Shown here piece after piece: positions 53,658-63,682 of a stretch of DNA of 64,000 nucleotides. The DNA comes from Nocardioides zhouii. Its GTDB lineage: Bacteria; Actinomycetota; Actinomycetes; Propionibacteriales; Nocardioidaceae. Position 1 is the stretch's first letter, and each line of letters begins with the position of its first letter. A model generated the notes under the pieces. It worked only from the letters and a program-made list of their open reading frames with translations, was not told the DNA's origin and made no database searches. The DNA lies in NCBI RefSeq assembly GCF_004137345.1, contig NZ_SDWV01000005.1, positions 1 to 64,000 on the forward strand, given 5' to 3'. The translations under genes were made by a program, and so were the position numbers.

Positions 53658-54119
53658 TCAGACGTCGAGCCAGCCGCTCGTCGCGACCTTGCGCCCGATG
53701 CGGACGGTGAAGCGCACGCCACCTGCGGCCGCGGCTCGCATCGAGAAGAAGCCGACCTCGTCGAGTTCGGTCGTCCAGGACGTGCCGTCCCGGGTCTCCA
53801 GGCCCACCACGACGGACCCCGGGTCACCGTCGAGATCGAGCAGCTGGCCGCGGACCTCGTCGCCGTCGATCTCGGCCTCGAGCGACCAGCCCGACTCGGC
53901 GTTGAAGTAGAGCACCCGCGAGCTGCTGAGACCGCGGACCTGCGCGACCGGACCGTCGGCGGAGTCGCTGACCAGGACAAGGAGCTCCCACTCGTCGTCG
54001 AGGTCGGCGGCCGCGACGGTGGCGACCATGGCGCTGGCCAGCGCGGGAGGCGGCGGGTCTGCCCGCCACCACATGTCCCGGAGGTCGTCGAGGAGCCGGG
54101 TGTCGTCGTCGGTCGTCAT
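53658..54119 (-). CDS. Small partner protein of the ECF sigma/CHAT locus
   Basis: A 153-residue acidic protein. A helical N-terminus (L-L-D-D-L-R-D-M-W-W-R-A-D-P-P-P-P-A-L near residue 9, then A-D-L-D-D-E-W-E-L-L) leads into a beta-sandwich-like C-terminal half. Its start overlaps the sigma-factor stop by 4 bp (ATGA), so it is made stoichiometrically with the sigma factor. An anti-sigma or sensor role is plausible from position, but no zinc-binding H-x3-C-x2-C anti-sigma motif and no membrane helix are seen. Confidence 0.7.
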   Translation of the reverse strand: MTTDDDTRLLDDLRDMWWRADPPPPALASAMVATVAAADLDDEWELLVLVSDSADGPVAQVRGLSSSRVLYFNAESGWSLEAEIDGDEVRGQLLDLDGDPGSVVVGLETRDGTSWTTELDEVGFFSMRAAAAGGVRFTVRIGRKVATSGWLDV

Positions 54120-54709
54120 CGCTGGCCTCCTTCCGCGAGGGCGGTGCGCACCTTGGCCAGGCAGCGGGCCCGCGTGGGTCCGATGCTCCCGACGGGCATG
54201 TCGAGGTCCTGGCTCAAGCTCTGGTAGTCGGGTCGGTCCATGAAGGCGATGACGCGCAGCAGCTTGCGGCAGCGTTCGTCGACCTTCGCCACGGCTCCCC
54301 ACAGCCGTGCCGCTTCGTCATCGAGCACTGCCACCGTCTCCGCCGACACGTCGTCGGGCAGCACGGCCGCCAGCACCTCGTCCTCCACCGGGTCCGCACG
54401 GCGTGCGGTCCTGGCATGGGCGGCAGCGCCGCGCCTGGCCGACGTGATCAGCCAGGACGCGACCGCCTGAGGGTCCTCGATGGTCTGGTGCAGTCTCACG
54501 AACCCCAACCACGTCGCCTGGATGACATCCCCAGCCGCCTCTCGGTCGTGTCCGTAGGCCCTGACCACATGCCAGAGCACCGGTGTCATCGTGGCGACCA
54601 GATCGTCCACGGCCGTGGCGTCCCCTGCACGCCACGCCGTGAACGCCCCACTGGCCTTGTCCCACGGCGACTCGTCGAGCTGCCCCTCAGCTCTGCGGTT
54701 CTCCGACAT
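54116..54709 (-). CDS. ECF-type RNA polymerase sigma factor
   Basis: A 197-residue sigma-70 family protein with region 2 (about 24-95: W-H-V-V-R-A-Y-G-H-D-R-E-A-A-G-D-V-I-Q-A-T-W in short) and region 4 (about 135-190: S-L-S-Q-D-L-D-M-P-V-G-S-I-G-P-T-R-A-R). Regions 1.1 and 3 are missing, as in ECF sigma factors. I chose ATG at 54709; ATG at 54718 or further upstream is possible. It is co-transcribed with the partner gene and lies beside CHAT and subtilase genes, its likely regulon. Confidence 0.88.
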   Translation of the reverse strand: MSENRRAEGQLDESPWDKASGAFTAWRAGDATAVDDLVATMTPVLWHVVRAYGHDREAAGDVIQATWLGFVRLHQTIEDPQAVASWLITSARRGAAAHARTARRADPVEDEVLAAVLPDDVSAETVAVLDDEAARLWGAVAKVDERCRKLLRVIAFMDRPDYQSLSQDLDMPVGSIGPTRARCLAKVRTALAEGGQR

Positions 54710-54768
54710 GGTGACCATTGTCCCCATGTCATGACAGGTGGGCGGCACCGCCATCCTGATACGTGCCT

Positions 54769-54785
54769 CCGGATTTCTTTTCCGG
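54769..54785 (-). terminator. Small hairpin between GNAT and sigma gene
   Basis: CCGGA-N7-TCCGG, 14 bp after the DUF4081-GNAT stop on the minus strand. A TGTCATGACA palindrome (54727-54736) lies closer to the sigma gene and may be an operator. Confidence 0.4.
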
Positions 54786-54799
54786 CGCGTCCGCGAGCC

Positions 54800-55651
54800 T
54801 CAGAACATCATCGTGGCGAAGGTCGCGGTCTGTTCGAAGCCGACCCGCGCGTAGGCCGCCCGGGCGGGCGCGTTCCACTCGTTGACGTAGAGCGAGACCA
54901 CGGGAGCCATGCCGGATCCGATGACGTGGGCCACGACCGCAGCCATCCCGCTGACCGCGAGGCCCTCGCCGCGGCGGTCGGGCCGGACCCACACGCCCTG
55001 CACCTGGGCGGCGTACGGCGTCGCGCAGGCGACCTCGGCCTTGAAGACGACCCCGGCGTCGTCGAAGCTGGCCATCGACCACCCGCGCCCGATGAGCTGC
55101 TGGATCCGCGCGCGGTAGAGGTCGCCGCCGCCTGCGTCGCTCTCCGGCGACACGCCGACCTCCTCGGTGTACATCGCGACGCACGCCGGGTAGAGCACGG
55201 CGAGGTCCGCGGGGGTGGTGAGGCGTACGTCGGGGGCGCCAGCCGTCGTCGGCATCCGGTCCATCTGCAGGTGCGGCTGCTGCGCGCGGATCTCGCGCGG
55301 ACGGGCCCAGCGCGGCTCGATCAGCTCCCAGAGCGAGGCCACGACGTCGCTCGGGCCGACGATCGTGCCGACGCTGTTGCGGCGGCGCAAGGCGGCGTCC
55401 GCGAACGCGCCGACGTCGTCGGGGGTGCACTGCACCGGTACGAGGTTGGCGCCGAGGTGGCAGCCGGCGACGAGCTCGTCGCCCTCGAAGCGGCCCCACA
55501 CCTGGCCGCCGAGCCACCGCTCGTCGAGGTTGGTGAGCCGGGCGCGGTAGTCGGCGAAGACGTTGACGACCGGGTCCTGCTCCGCGAGCGCCACGAAGCC
55601 GTCCCGGTCGGCCGGGCCCAGTACGCGCACCTGCTCGCGGGTCCTCAGCAC
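54800..55651 (-). CDS. DUF4081-GNAT acetyltransferase
   Basis: A 283-residue protein with an N-terminal DUF4081 domain (about 1-125) and a C-terminal GNAT domain whose motif A is V-x-V-R-P-D-R-R-G-E-G-L-A (near residue 223), followed by S-L-Y-V-N-E-W-N-A-P-A-R-A-A-Y and G-F. This architecture regularly sits next to ispG in actinobacteria. The substrate is unknown; protein or antibiotic acetylation has not been shown for it. Confidence 0.9.
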   Translation of the reverse strand: MLRTREQVRVLGPADRDGFVALAEQDPVVNVFADYRARLTNLDERWLGGQVWGRFEGDELVAGCHLGANLVPVQCTPDDVGAFADAALRRRNSVGTIVGPSDVVASLWELIEPRWARPREIRAQQPHLQMDRMPTTAGAPDVRLTTPADLAVLYPACVAMYTEEVGVSPESDAGGGDLYRARIQQLIGRGWSMASFDDAGVVFKAEVACATPYAAQVQGVWVRPDRRGEGLAVSGMAAVVAHVIGSGMAPVVSLYVNEWNAPARAAYARVGFEQTATFATMMF

Positions 55652-55694
55652 GCTGGGAGCCTAGGGCCGCGGACTGTGGGTCACCAGCAGGCGC

Positions 55695-56846
<1,152 letters not shown>

Positions 56847-56897
56847 GCCGCCAGTCTAGGAGGCCGGTCCCGGGCTGCCGAGTCGGCGCGGACCGCC

Positions 56898-58244
56898 TCA
56901 GCTCAGGTGCAGGGGCACGACGAGGTCGGCGACGATCAGGACCACGCCCATCACGAGCATCGCCAGCCCGACGACGTACGCCACCGGCAACAGCCTGGCG
57001 ACGTCGACGTGACCGGGATCGGGACGGCCGCGCAGGCGGGCGACGCCGCGCTTGAGCCCCTCGTAGAGCGCACCGGCGATGTGGCCGCCGTCGAGCGGGA
57101 GCAGCGGCACGAAGTTGAACATGCCGATGAAGAAGTTGAAGCTCGCGATGAGGAAGAGCAGGGTGACGAGCTTCTCCGTCATCGGGAAGGCGTCGCTCGC
57201 CGCGGCCTCGCCCGCGAACCGGCCGCCGCCGACGATCGAGACGGGGCTCTCGGGGTCGCGCTCCTGGAGCCCGACGATGGCGCGGCCGACCTCGTAGACC
57301 TTGACCGGCAGCTGGCCGAGCGCCTTCGCGGTCTCGACCGTCATCGTCTCCATCTGGATGAGGGTGTAGATCGGGCCGCCCGTCGCGAGGTGCACCCGGG
57401 GCTGGACCCCGAGGAAGCCCACCTCGGTCATCGTCTCGTCCTCGATCGACGTCTGGCGCAGGGTGACGGTGGTGTTGGTGGTGAGGGTCAGCAGCTCGCC
57501 GTCGCGGCGGACCTCGATGACCGCGTCGCCGTCGGCGTTGTCGCGGATCTGCGCCTGGAAGCTGTCCCAGTCGCTGAACGGCGTGCCGTTGAAGCTGACG
57601 ATCTCGTCACCGGGCTCGATGCCGGCCTGCGCCGCGGGGGTCGGCGGGTCGTCCGCCGTACAGGCCCGGCCGGCCTCCCCGACGGGGATGACGCAGGCAG
57701 GCACGGACTGCACCGTGGCCTCGACGACCTGGTCGCGCGGGTTGCCGTAGGTGGCGAACAGGATCGCGAACAGCGAGGTGGCGATGGCGAGGTTGACCAG
57801 CGGACCACCGGACATCACGATCACCTTCTTCCACCACACGAGGCGGTAGAAGAGCCGGTCGGTGTCGTGCTGCTTGACGTACTCCCACTCGGCCGCGCGG
57901 GCGTCGGAGATCAGCTGGGTGAACATGCCGGTGTTGGAGCGGCGCACCTTGTGCACCGCCTCGCCGTCCTCGTCGTACGTCGTCTCCTCGACGAGGTCCT
58001 GCGCGCCGGGCGGCAGCATGCCGACGATCTTCACGTAGCCGCCGAGCGGGATGGCCTTGATGCCGTACTCGGTGTCACCGATCTGCTTGCTCCACACCGT
58101 GGGGCCGAAGCCGATGAACCACTGCGGGACCTTGCACCCGAACTTCTTGGCCGGGACGAGGTGGCCGAACTCGTGGAGCCCGATGGAGACCAGGATCGCC
58201 ACGACGAAGGCGACGACACCCAGGGTGTAGAGGATCGGGGTCAC
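56898..58244 (-). CDS. rseP: Site-2 metalloprotease (RseP/Rip1 family)
   Basis: A 448-residue intramembrane M50 protease that cuts anti-sigma factors and other single-pass proteins. Zinc motif HEFGH near residue 25 in the first helix, a PDZ domain (about 190-275), and the second zinc-ligand segment F-V-P-L-L-P-L-D-G-G-H near 388. In mycobacteria the homologue Rip1 controls several ECF sigma pathways. It sits between dxr and ispG. Confidence 0.95.
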   Translation of the reverse strand: MTPILYTLGVVAFVVAILVSIGLHEFGHLVPAKKFGCKVPQWFIGFGPTVWSKQIGDTEYGIKAIPLGGYVKIVGMLPPGAQDLVEETTYDEDGEAVHKVRRSNTGMFTQLISDARAAEWEYVKQHDTDRLFYRLVWWKKVIVMSGGPLVNLAIATSLFAILFATYGNPRDQVVEATVQSVPACVIPVGEAGRACTADDPPTPAAQAGIEPGDEIVSFNGTPFSDWDSFQAQIRDNADGDAVIEVRRDGELLTLTTNTTVTLRQTSIEDETMTEVGFLGVQPRVHLATGGPIYTLIQMETMTVETAKALGQLPVKVYEVGRAIVGLQERDPESPVSIVGGGRFAGEAAASDAFPMTEKLVTLLFLIASFNFFIGMFNFVPLLPLDGGHIAGALYEGLKRGVARLRGRPDPGHVDVARLLPVAYVVGLAMLVMGVVLIVADLVVPLHLS

Positions 58245-58285
58245 AGGGTTCCTTGCAGGGGGAGGTCAGGCAGGGCGGTGGGGGC

Positions 58286-59377
58286 TCAGGTCGAGATCGT
58301 GGCGGCGGCGCGTTCGCGTGCCCACGCGTCGGCCGCGAGGACGTCGTCCACCGTGAGGTGCTGCGTCGAGCGTACGTCGTGGGCGGCCACCACGTCCGCA
58401 ACCGTCGGGATGATGTCCACGAAGCGGATGCGGCCGGCGCGGAATGCCTCGACGCACACCTCGTTGGCCGCGTTGTAGACCGCGGGCGCGGTGCCACCGC
58501 GCTCCCCCGCCGACCGGGCCAGCAAAACCGCGGGGAACGCCTCGTCGTCGAGGGGGAAGAACTCCCAGGTGCCGGGGGTGCTCCAGTCGAACGCGGGGGC
58601 CGCGTCGGGGACCCGGTCGGGCCAGGCGAGGCCGAGCGCCAGTGGGATCATCATCGTCGGCGGGCTGGCCTGGAGGACCGTCGAGCCGTCGACGAACTCG
58701 ACCATCGAGTGGACGTCGCTCGTGGGGTGGACCACGACCTCGATCCGGTCGAAGGGGATGTCGAAGAGCAGGTGCGCCTCGATGACCTCGAGGCCCTTGT
58801 TGACCAGGGTGGCGGAGTTGATGGTGATGACCGGACCCATCGACCACGTGGGGTGCTGCAGTGCCTCCTCGACGGTCACGTCGGCGAGGTCCTCACGCGT
58901 ACGCCCGCGGAACGGCCCGCCGGACGCGGTCAGCACCAGGCGGCGTACCTCACCGTGCGTGCCGGCTCGCAGGCACTGCGCGAGCGCGGAGTGCTCGGAG
59001 TCGACCGGCACGATCTGACCGGGCCGGGCGCGCTCGGTGACCAGCGATCCGCCCATGATCAGGGACTCCTTGTTGGCCAGGGCGAGGGTGGTGCCGGCAT
59101 CGAGCGCGGCGAGCGTGGGGCGCAGCCCGACGGCGCCGGTGATGCCGTTGAGCACCACGTCGCACTCCCGGCCGGCGGCCTCGGTGGAGGCCTCCTCGCC
59201 GAGGCCGGAGAAGGCGGGGGCGAATTCGGCGACCTGCGCCTCGAAGAGCTCCGGGTTGGACCCACCGGCGGTGAGCCCGACCACGCGGAAGCGGTCGGGG
59301 TGGGCCCGCACGAGGTCGAGGGCCTGGGTGCCGATCGACCCGGTCGAGCCGAGGATCACGATGTCGCGGGCAGTCAC
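58286..59377 (-). CDS. dxr: 1-deoxy-D-xylulose-5-phosphate reductoisomerase
   Basis: A 363-residue DXR, the committed step of the MEP pathway, forming 2-C-methyl-D-erythritol 4-phosphate with NADPH. The NADPH loop G-S-T-G-S-I-G-T-Q near residue 9, A-N-K-E-S-L near 105 (catalytic metal region) and S-G-G-P-F-R near 165 are conserved. It is the first gene of dxr-rseP-ispG. Confidence 0.97.
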   Translation of the reverse strand: MTARDIVILGSTGSIGTQALDLVRAHPDRFRVVGLTAGGSNPELFEAQVAEFAPAFSGLGEEASTEAAGRECDVVLNGITGAVGLRPTLAALDAGTTLALANKESLIMGGSLVTERARPGQIVPVDSEHSALAQCLRAGTHGEVRRLVLTASGGPFRGRTREDLADVTVEEALQHPTWSMGPVITINSATLVNKGLEVIEAHLLFDIPFDRIEVVVHPTSDVHSMVEFVDGSTVLQASPPTMMIPLALGLAWPDRVPDAAPAFDWSTPGTWEFFPLDDEAFPAVLLARSAGERGGTAPAVYNAANEVCVEAFRAGRIRFVDIIPTVADVVAAHDVRSTQHLTVDDVLAADAWARERAAATIST

Positions 59378-59409
59378 GGCGCCAGTCTGTCAGGTGACTT
59401 GCGGCGCCC

Positions 59410-60000
59410 TCAGGGCGTGTCGAACGACCAGAACTGCACGCCGCCGACCTCGACGAGCGTGGCCCCGGCCGGTGCCGACGGGTTGTGGTCGTCCGACGCG
59501 CCGACGGCCTCGAGCACCGTCAGGACGTCGTCGCCATGACGAGCCATGACCGCGTCGCCGGGCACGTCGGCGCACCCCGCCGGGTCGGTCCGCCCGGCGC
59601 GCATCGCGACGTCCCAGTCCAGCTCGTCGTCATCGACCGCGAAGCCGGTGCCGTCGCCGATCGCGCCGATCCGCACCCGGCCCTCGGCCCCCGGCGTGTC
59701 GTCGTACGCCGCCAGGGCGCCGACGCGGGCGACCGCGAGCGGCACCACCACCCGGGCCTCCGGCGGCAGCTCGCCGACGACGACCCGGTCGCCGAGGCCG
59801 GTGCCGAAGGCGCGCAGCACCCCGGCGCAGGCGGCCACCTCGGTCAGCAGCCGGGCGAAGGACAGCTCACGCCCGTCGACCGTGGCCGCGACGTGGTCGG
59901 CCCGGCCGCGGATGACATGGATGTCGAGCGCCTCGTAGCAGACGTTGAGCGTGCCGGTGTCGCCGTCGGACGGCGGCCGGAACCAGTTCACGGGACGCAT
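59410..60000 (-). CDS. Fragmentary acyl-CoA-synthetase-like protein
   Basis: A 196-residue protein whose first 110 residues match the N-terminus of acetyl/propionyl-CoA synthetases (W-F-R-P-P near 6, L-N-V-C-Y-E-A-L-D-I-H near 18, then G-x-x-L-S-F-A-x-L-L-x-E-V and G-D-R-V). The remaining sequence lacks the P-loop, adenylation motifs and C-terminal domain, so it cannot be a whole ligase. It is either a decayed gene or a repurposed domain. It lies 8 bp after the M1 peptidase gene on the same strand. Confidence 0.65.
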   Translation of the reverse strand: MRPVNWFRPPSDGDTGTLNVCYEALDIHVIRGRADHVAATVDGRELSFARLLTEVAACAGVLRAFGTGLGDRVVVGELPPEARVVVPLAVARVGALAAYDDTPGAEGRVRIGAIGDGTGFAVDDDELDWDVAMRAGRTDPAGCADVPGDAVMARHGDDVLTVLEAVGASDDHNPSAPAGATLVEVGGVQFWSFDTP

Positions 60001-60008
60001 CGAGGTCG

Positions 60009-61445
60009 TCAGGAGAGCCCGTTGTCGGCGGTGCGGGCCGGCTTGGACGGGGTGTGCAGCCAGGCCGTGAAGAAGCTGCCGAGGTCCTCGCCGCTCACGC
60101 GGGTCGCCAGCTCCTCGAACTCCTCGGTCGCGCCGTTGCCACCGTCCTGCTCGCGGAGCCAGGTCCGGAGGATCCGCCAGAAGTCCCGATCGCCGACGCG
60201 GTTGCGGAGCGCCTGCAGCGTCATCGCACCGCGGCCGTAGACGGCGGAGTCGAAGACCTTGGCCGCACCGGGGTCGGCGACGTCGACGGTCCAGAAGTCT
60301 GACTCCGGACCGACGTTCTGGTAGTAGTCGGCGAGGATCCGCTCGCCCGAGCGACCGGCGTGCCGCTCCGACCAGCGCCACTCCATGAAGGTCGCGAAGC
60401 CCTCGTTGAGCCAGATGTCGCGCCACTGCTGCACGGCCACGTCGTCGCCGAACCACTGGTGGGCGAGCTCGTGGACCACGAGGCTGGTGTAGCTGCCGCC
60501 GACCGCGGGATAGGTCGGCCGGGTCTGGTTCTCGAGCGCGAAGCCGACGCCGAGCGAGGTGGTGAGTCCGCCCACGACCGAGAACGGGTAGTCGCCGAGG
60601 TCCTTCTCCAGGGCGGCGACGACCTTCGGGGTCTTCCTCATCAGCCGCATGCTGGCCGCTTCGTCGTCCGCGCTGAGCCCCTGGGAGACCGCGACGAGCC
60701 ACGGCAGCCCTTGGTGTACGCCGCGGGCGATGGTGAAGTCGCCGGCCGCGAAGAACGCCAGGTAGGGGACCATCGGCTCGTCGGCGCGCCAGTGCCAGGT
60801 GGTCGACTTCTTGCCCACGGTGCGGCGCTTGAGCTCGCCGTTGGAGATCACCTCGCGACCGTGGGGCACGCGGATGCGTACGTCGACGATCGCCTTGTCC
60901 TGCGGGTGGTCGTTGCTCGGGAACCACCACGGCGCCATGTGCGGCTCGTTCATTGTGACCACCTCGCGCTTCGAGGCCAGCCAGTTGTTCTCGCCCGCGT
61001 AGGAGTACGACGCCGGGTGGTCGGCGTACGTCACGACGACGGTGTGGTCCGTGCCCGCGGCGAGCGGCTGCGCCGGGGTGATCCGCAGCTCGTGCCCGTC
61101 GGTGCGGACGTGGTCGGCGCGCACGCCGTCGACGGTCACCTTGGAGACGTCGAGCAGGAAGTCGAGGGAGAAGCTGCGGAGGTCACTGGTGGCGGTCAGC
61201 TCGACCGTCGTACGACCGCTCAGCCGCTTGTCCTCGAACGCGTAGCTGTTGCGGATGTCGTACGACGCCACGTCGATGCCGCCGTTGCCGTCGAGCGGCC
61301 AGTAGGGATCGCCGATGCCCGAGGCCCCGTCGACCGGAGCCGCGAGCGGACCCTCGGCAGTCGCCGTCGCGCTGGTCAGTCCGACGGTCATGACTGCGCA
61401 GATCGTGGCCGCGAGCAGGGGGCGGGACATGGGTCGTGTGGTCAC
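60009..61445 (-). CDS. Secreted M1 family aminopeptidase
   Basis: A 478-residue zinc aminopeptidase with a signal peptide (about 1-30). An N-terminal beta domain (about 50-240) precedes the catalytic domain with HELAHQWFG (near residue 329), and the third zinc ligand Glu lies in W-L-N-E-G-F-A-T-F about 18 residues later. The substrate-side motif is G-F-A-L-E-N in place of G-A-M-E-N. It is shorter than full M1 enzymes because the C-terminal helical domain is reduced. It acts outside the cell. Confidence 0.92.
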   Translation of the reverse strand: MTTRPMSRPLLAATICAVMTVGLTSATATAEGPLAAPVDGASGIGDPYWPLDGNGGIDVASYDIRNSYAFEDKRLSGRTTVELTATSDLRSFSLDFLLDVSKVTVDGVRADHVRTDGHELRITPAQPLAAGTDHTVVVTYADHPASYSYAGENNWLASKREVVTMNEPHMAPWWFPSNDHPQDKAIVDVRIRVPHGREVISNGELKRRTVGKKSTTWHWRADEPMVPYLAFFAAGDFTIARGVHQGLPWLVAVSQGLSADDEAASMRLMRKTPKVVAALEKDLGDYPFSVVGGLTTSLGVGFALENQTRPTYPAVGGSYTSLVVHELAHQWFGDDVAVQQWRDIWLNEGFATFMEWRWSERHAGRSGERILADYYQNVGPESDFWTVDVADPGAAKVFDSAVYGRGAMTLQALRNRVGDRDFWRILRTWLREQDGGNGATEEFEELATRVSGEDLGSFFTAWLHTPSKPARTADNGLS

Positions 61446-61559
61446 CGCCCGAACCTAGCCCACGCCTAATTCGGGTGCGCGTGACTGCGCCGGTGCGTCA
61501 CACTGGGGCTGAACTCCGGGCGTCGATCCGCGCTGCCCGTGACCGAAAGGAGCCGTGAC

Positions 61560-61667
61560 ATGTCCATGACTGTCCTCGGCCTGCCCGCCGACCACCTTTC
61601 GCACACACGGAGCACCCGCCTTGACGCACATGCACCCGCACTTCCCGGAGGACTTCCTCCGGCCTGA
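61560..61667 (+). CDS. Small upstream ORF overlapping the RIO kinase
   Basis: A 35-codon ORF with AAAGGAG 7 bases before its ATG (M-S-M-T-V-L-G-L-P-A-D). It runs 47 bp into the RIO kinase gene in another reading frame. Its ribosome site is better than the one for the kinase, so it may couple or limit kinase translation. No known family. Confidence 0.4.
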   Translation: MSMTVLGLPADHLSHTRSTRLDAHAPALPGGLPPA

Positions 61668-62523
61668 CGACCGCTCGCCCGTCGAGGGCATCGACGAGTC
61701 GTTCGTCTTCAGCTTCAACACCTACGCCGACGAGCTCGGCGCCGGTCAGCGATGGTCCCGCTGGGAGGACCTCGAGGCCCTCATGCGCGGCCCCGAGCCA
61801 CGACCCGACTGGGTCGTGACGTCCAGCGGCGCCATCGACACCGAGCTCGGCGTCCTCAAGACCGGCAAGGAGGCGGACGTCTTCCTCGTCGAGCGCGAGG
61901 ACCCGCACCGCCCCGAGTCCGCCGTCATCCTCGCGGCGAAGCGCTACCGCGACACCGACCACCGCACGTTCCACCGCGCCGCGTCCTACACCGAGGGTCG
62001 CTCGATGAAGCGCTCGCGCGACGAGCGCGCCCTCAAGCGCAAGTCCACCTGGGGCAAGCAGGTCGCCGCAGGCGAGTGGGCGATCTCGGAGTGGAATGCG
62101 TTGCGACGCTGCTGGGAGCTCGGCCTCCCGGTCCCCTACCCGGTCCAGATCGACGAGACCGAGATCATGATGGAGTGGATCACCCACACCGTCGACGGTG
62201 TGGTCGACACCGCACCCCGGGTCGCCCAGGTGCGGCCCGATCGTGCCGTCGTCGAGGGCTACTACGACCAGCTGCGCGAGTCGCTCCTCACGCTCGTCCA
62301 GGCGGGCCTCGTGCACGGCGACCTGTCGCCGTACAACACCCTCGCCGCGGGCGAGCGGCTGGTGATCATCGATCTCCCGCAGATGGTCGACCTCGTCGGC
62401 AACCCCCGCGGCATGGACTTCCTGCTCCGCGACTGCGCCAACATGTGCGCCTGGTTCCGCTCGCGCGGGCTCGAGGTGGACGAGCAGGAGCTGTTCGGGG
62501 AGCTGATGGCGCACGCTTTTTGA
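61621..62523 (+). CDS. RIO-type serine protein kinase
   Basis: A 300-residue RIO1-like atypical kinase. Motifs: ATP-loop equivalent T-G-K-E-A-D-V-F-L-V near residue 81, catalytic Lys in A-A-K-R-Y-R near 103, catalytic loop V-H-G-D-L-S-P-Y-N near 230 and metal-binding Asp in I-I-D-L-P-Q near 249. Bacterial members are little studied. TTG at 61621 has GGAG 8 bases upstream; ATG at 61630 is the alternative. A small ORF overlaps its start. Confidence 0.9.
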   Translation: MTHMHPHFPEDFLRPDDRSPVEGIDESFVFSFNTYADELGAGQRWSRWEDLEALMRGPEPRPDWVVTSSGAIDTELGVLKTGKEADVFLVEREDPHRPESAVILAAKRYRDTDHRTFHRAASYTEGRSMKRSRDERALKRKSTWGKQVAAGEWAISEWNALRRCWELGLPVPYPVQIDETEIMMEWITHTVDGVVDTAPRVAQVRPDRAVVEGYYDQLRESLLTLVQAGLVHGDLSPYNTLAAGERLVIIDLPQMVDLVGNPRGMDFLLRDCANMCAWFRSRGLEVDEQELFGELMAHAF

Positions 62524-62575
62524 GCTGGGATCCGGACGCACTGGGCCATGAGTCTCCCAGAAGCTCAAGGCCCAG
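62520..62575 (+). terminator. Overlapping hairpins after RIO kinase
   Basis: TTGAGCT (62520-62526) pairs with AGCTCAA (62562-62568) and, alternatively, CTGGGCC (62541-62547) pairs with GGCCCAG (62569-62575). The first arm overlaps the kinase stop codon. Probably a terminator before the next gene. Confidence 0.5.
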
Positions 62576-62593
62576 CGGCCTAGGTTTGGGTGC

Positions 62594-63682
62594 GTGAAGC
62601 ACTCCCGCGGACGGGTCCTCGACGTCACCTCACTCGCCGACCTCGACCGCCGGCTGGCCGGCGGCGCACACTCGTTGGCCGGGTGGCGCGTGATCGAGCT
62701 CGACCTCACCGATCGCGGCCCGGTCCTGCTCACGCGCGAGCTCGCGCAGTCGCTCTTCCTGGGCTGCACCTTCGCGAACGGCGAGGACGACGCCGTACGT
62801 CGCGCGGGCGGCACCGTGCTGCACGGGATCGACGGCATCCCGGTCGATCCCTACCGCGCGAGCCTCTACTCCCCCGGCGAGCTCTACGACACCTCGCCCT
62901 ACGAGGCCACCCTGGACGCCCGGGCGTACGCCTGGTCCCGGGGCGGCACCGCCCCCGACGACACCCTCGCCCGGGCGTTGCACGACCACAGCATCGACGC
63001 GGCGCTGACCGAGTGGGTGTCCGGGCGCGACGTCGTCGGCGTGATGGGCGGGCACGCGCACGAGCGCGGCGGCCGGGCGTACGCCGACGCCGCCCGCCTC
63101 GGCCACGGCCTCGGCTCCCACCTGACCGTGGCGACCGGCGGCGGGCCGGGGGCGATGGAGGCGGCCAACCTCGGCGCGTTCGTGCCGGGCGACCTGGACG
63201 ACGCGCTGGCCGAGGTCGCCCGCGTGCCGTCGTTCCGACCGGACGTGGGCGCCTGGGCGCGATCGGCCTTCGCGGTCGTGGAGTCGACCGCGGACGGCCG
63301 GGAGTCGCTCGGCATCCCGACGTGGCACTACGGCCACGAGCCGCCCAACCCGTTCGCGACGGCGATCGCCAAGTTCTTCCGCAACGCGCCCCGCGAGGCC
63401 CTGCTGCTCGAGGTCTGCAACGCCGGCATCGTCTTCCTGCCCGGTGCCGGCGGCACGGTGCAGGAGGTCTTCCAGGACGCGTGCGAGAACTACTACGCCG
63501 ACGAGTCGGCCGTCGCGCCGATGGTGCTGGTCGGTCGGCGGCACTGGACCGAGGAGCTGCCGGTCTGGCCGCTGCTGCAGGCCCTGGCCCGCGGACGCGC
63601 GATGGAGGCGTACGTCCACCTGGTCGACAGCGTCAACGAGGCGATCGAGGTGGTCGGGGTCAACTGGCCCGGCGGCGACTGA
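62594..63682 (+). CDS. LOG-like Rossmann-fold protein
   Basis: A 362-residue protein. The N-terminal 130 residues are unassigned. The C-terminal part shows LOG/TIGR00730-type motifs: V-G-V-M-G-G-H-A near residue 148, T-G-G-G-P-G-A-M-E-A-A-N near 178 and P-G-A-G-G-T-V-Q-E-V-F near 281 in place of P-G-G-x-G-T-x-x-E. Canonical members are about 190 residues and cleave nucleoside monophosphates; this one is nearly double. Start is GTG. Its 3' end overlaps the convergent glycosyltransferase gene by 23 bp. Confidence 0.75.
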   Translation: MKHSRGRVLDVTSLADLDRRLAGGAHSLAGWRVIELDLTDRGPVLLTRELAQSLFLGCTFANGEDDAVRRAGGTVLHGIDGIPVDPYRASLYSPGELYDTSPYEATLDARAYAWSRGGTAPDDTLARALHDHSIDAALTEWVSGRDVVGVMGGHAHERGGRAYADAARLGHGLGSHLTVATGGGPGAMEAANLGAFVPGDLDDALAEVARVPSFRPDVGAWARSAFAVVESTADGRESLGIPTWHYGHEPPNPFATAIAKFFRNAPREALLLEVCNAGIVFLPGAGGTVQEVFQDACENYYADESAVAPMVLVGRRHWTEELPVWPLLQALARGRAMEAYVHLVDSVNEAIEVVGVNWPGGD

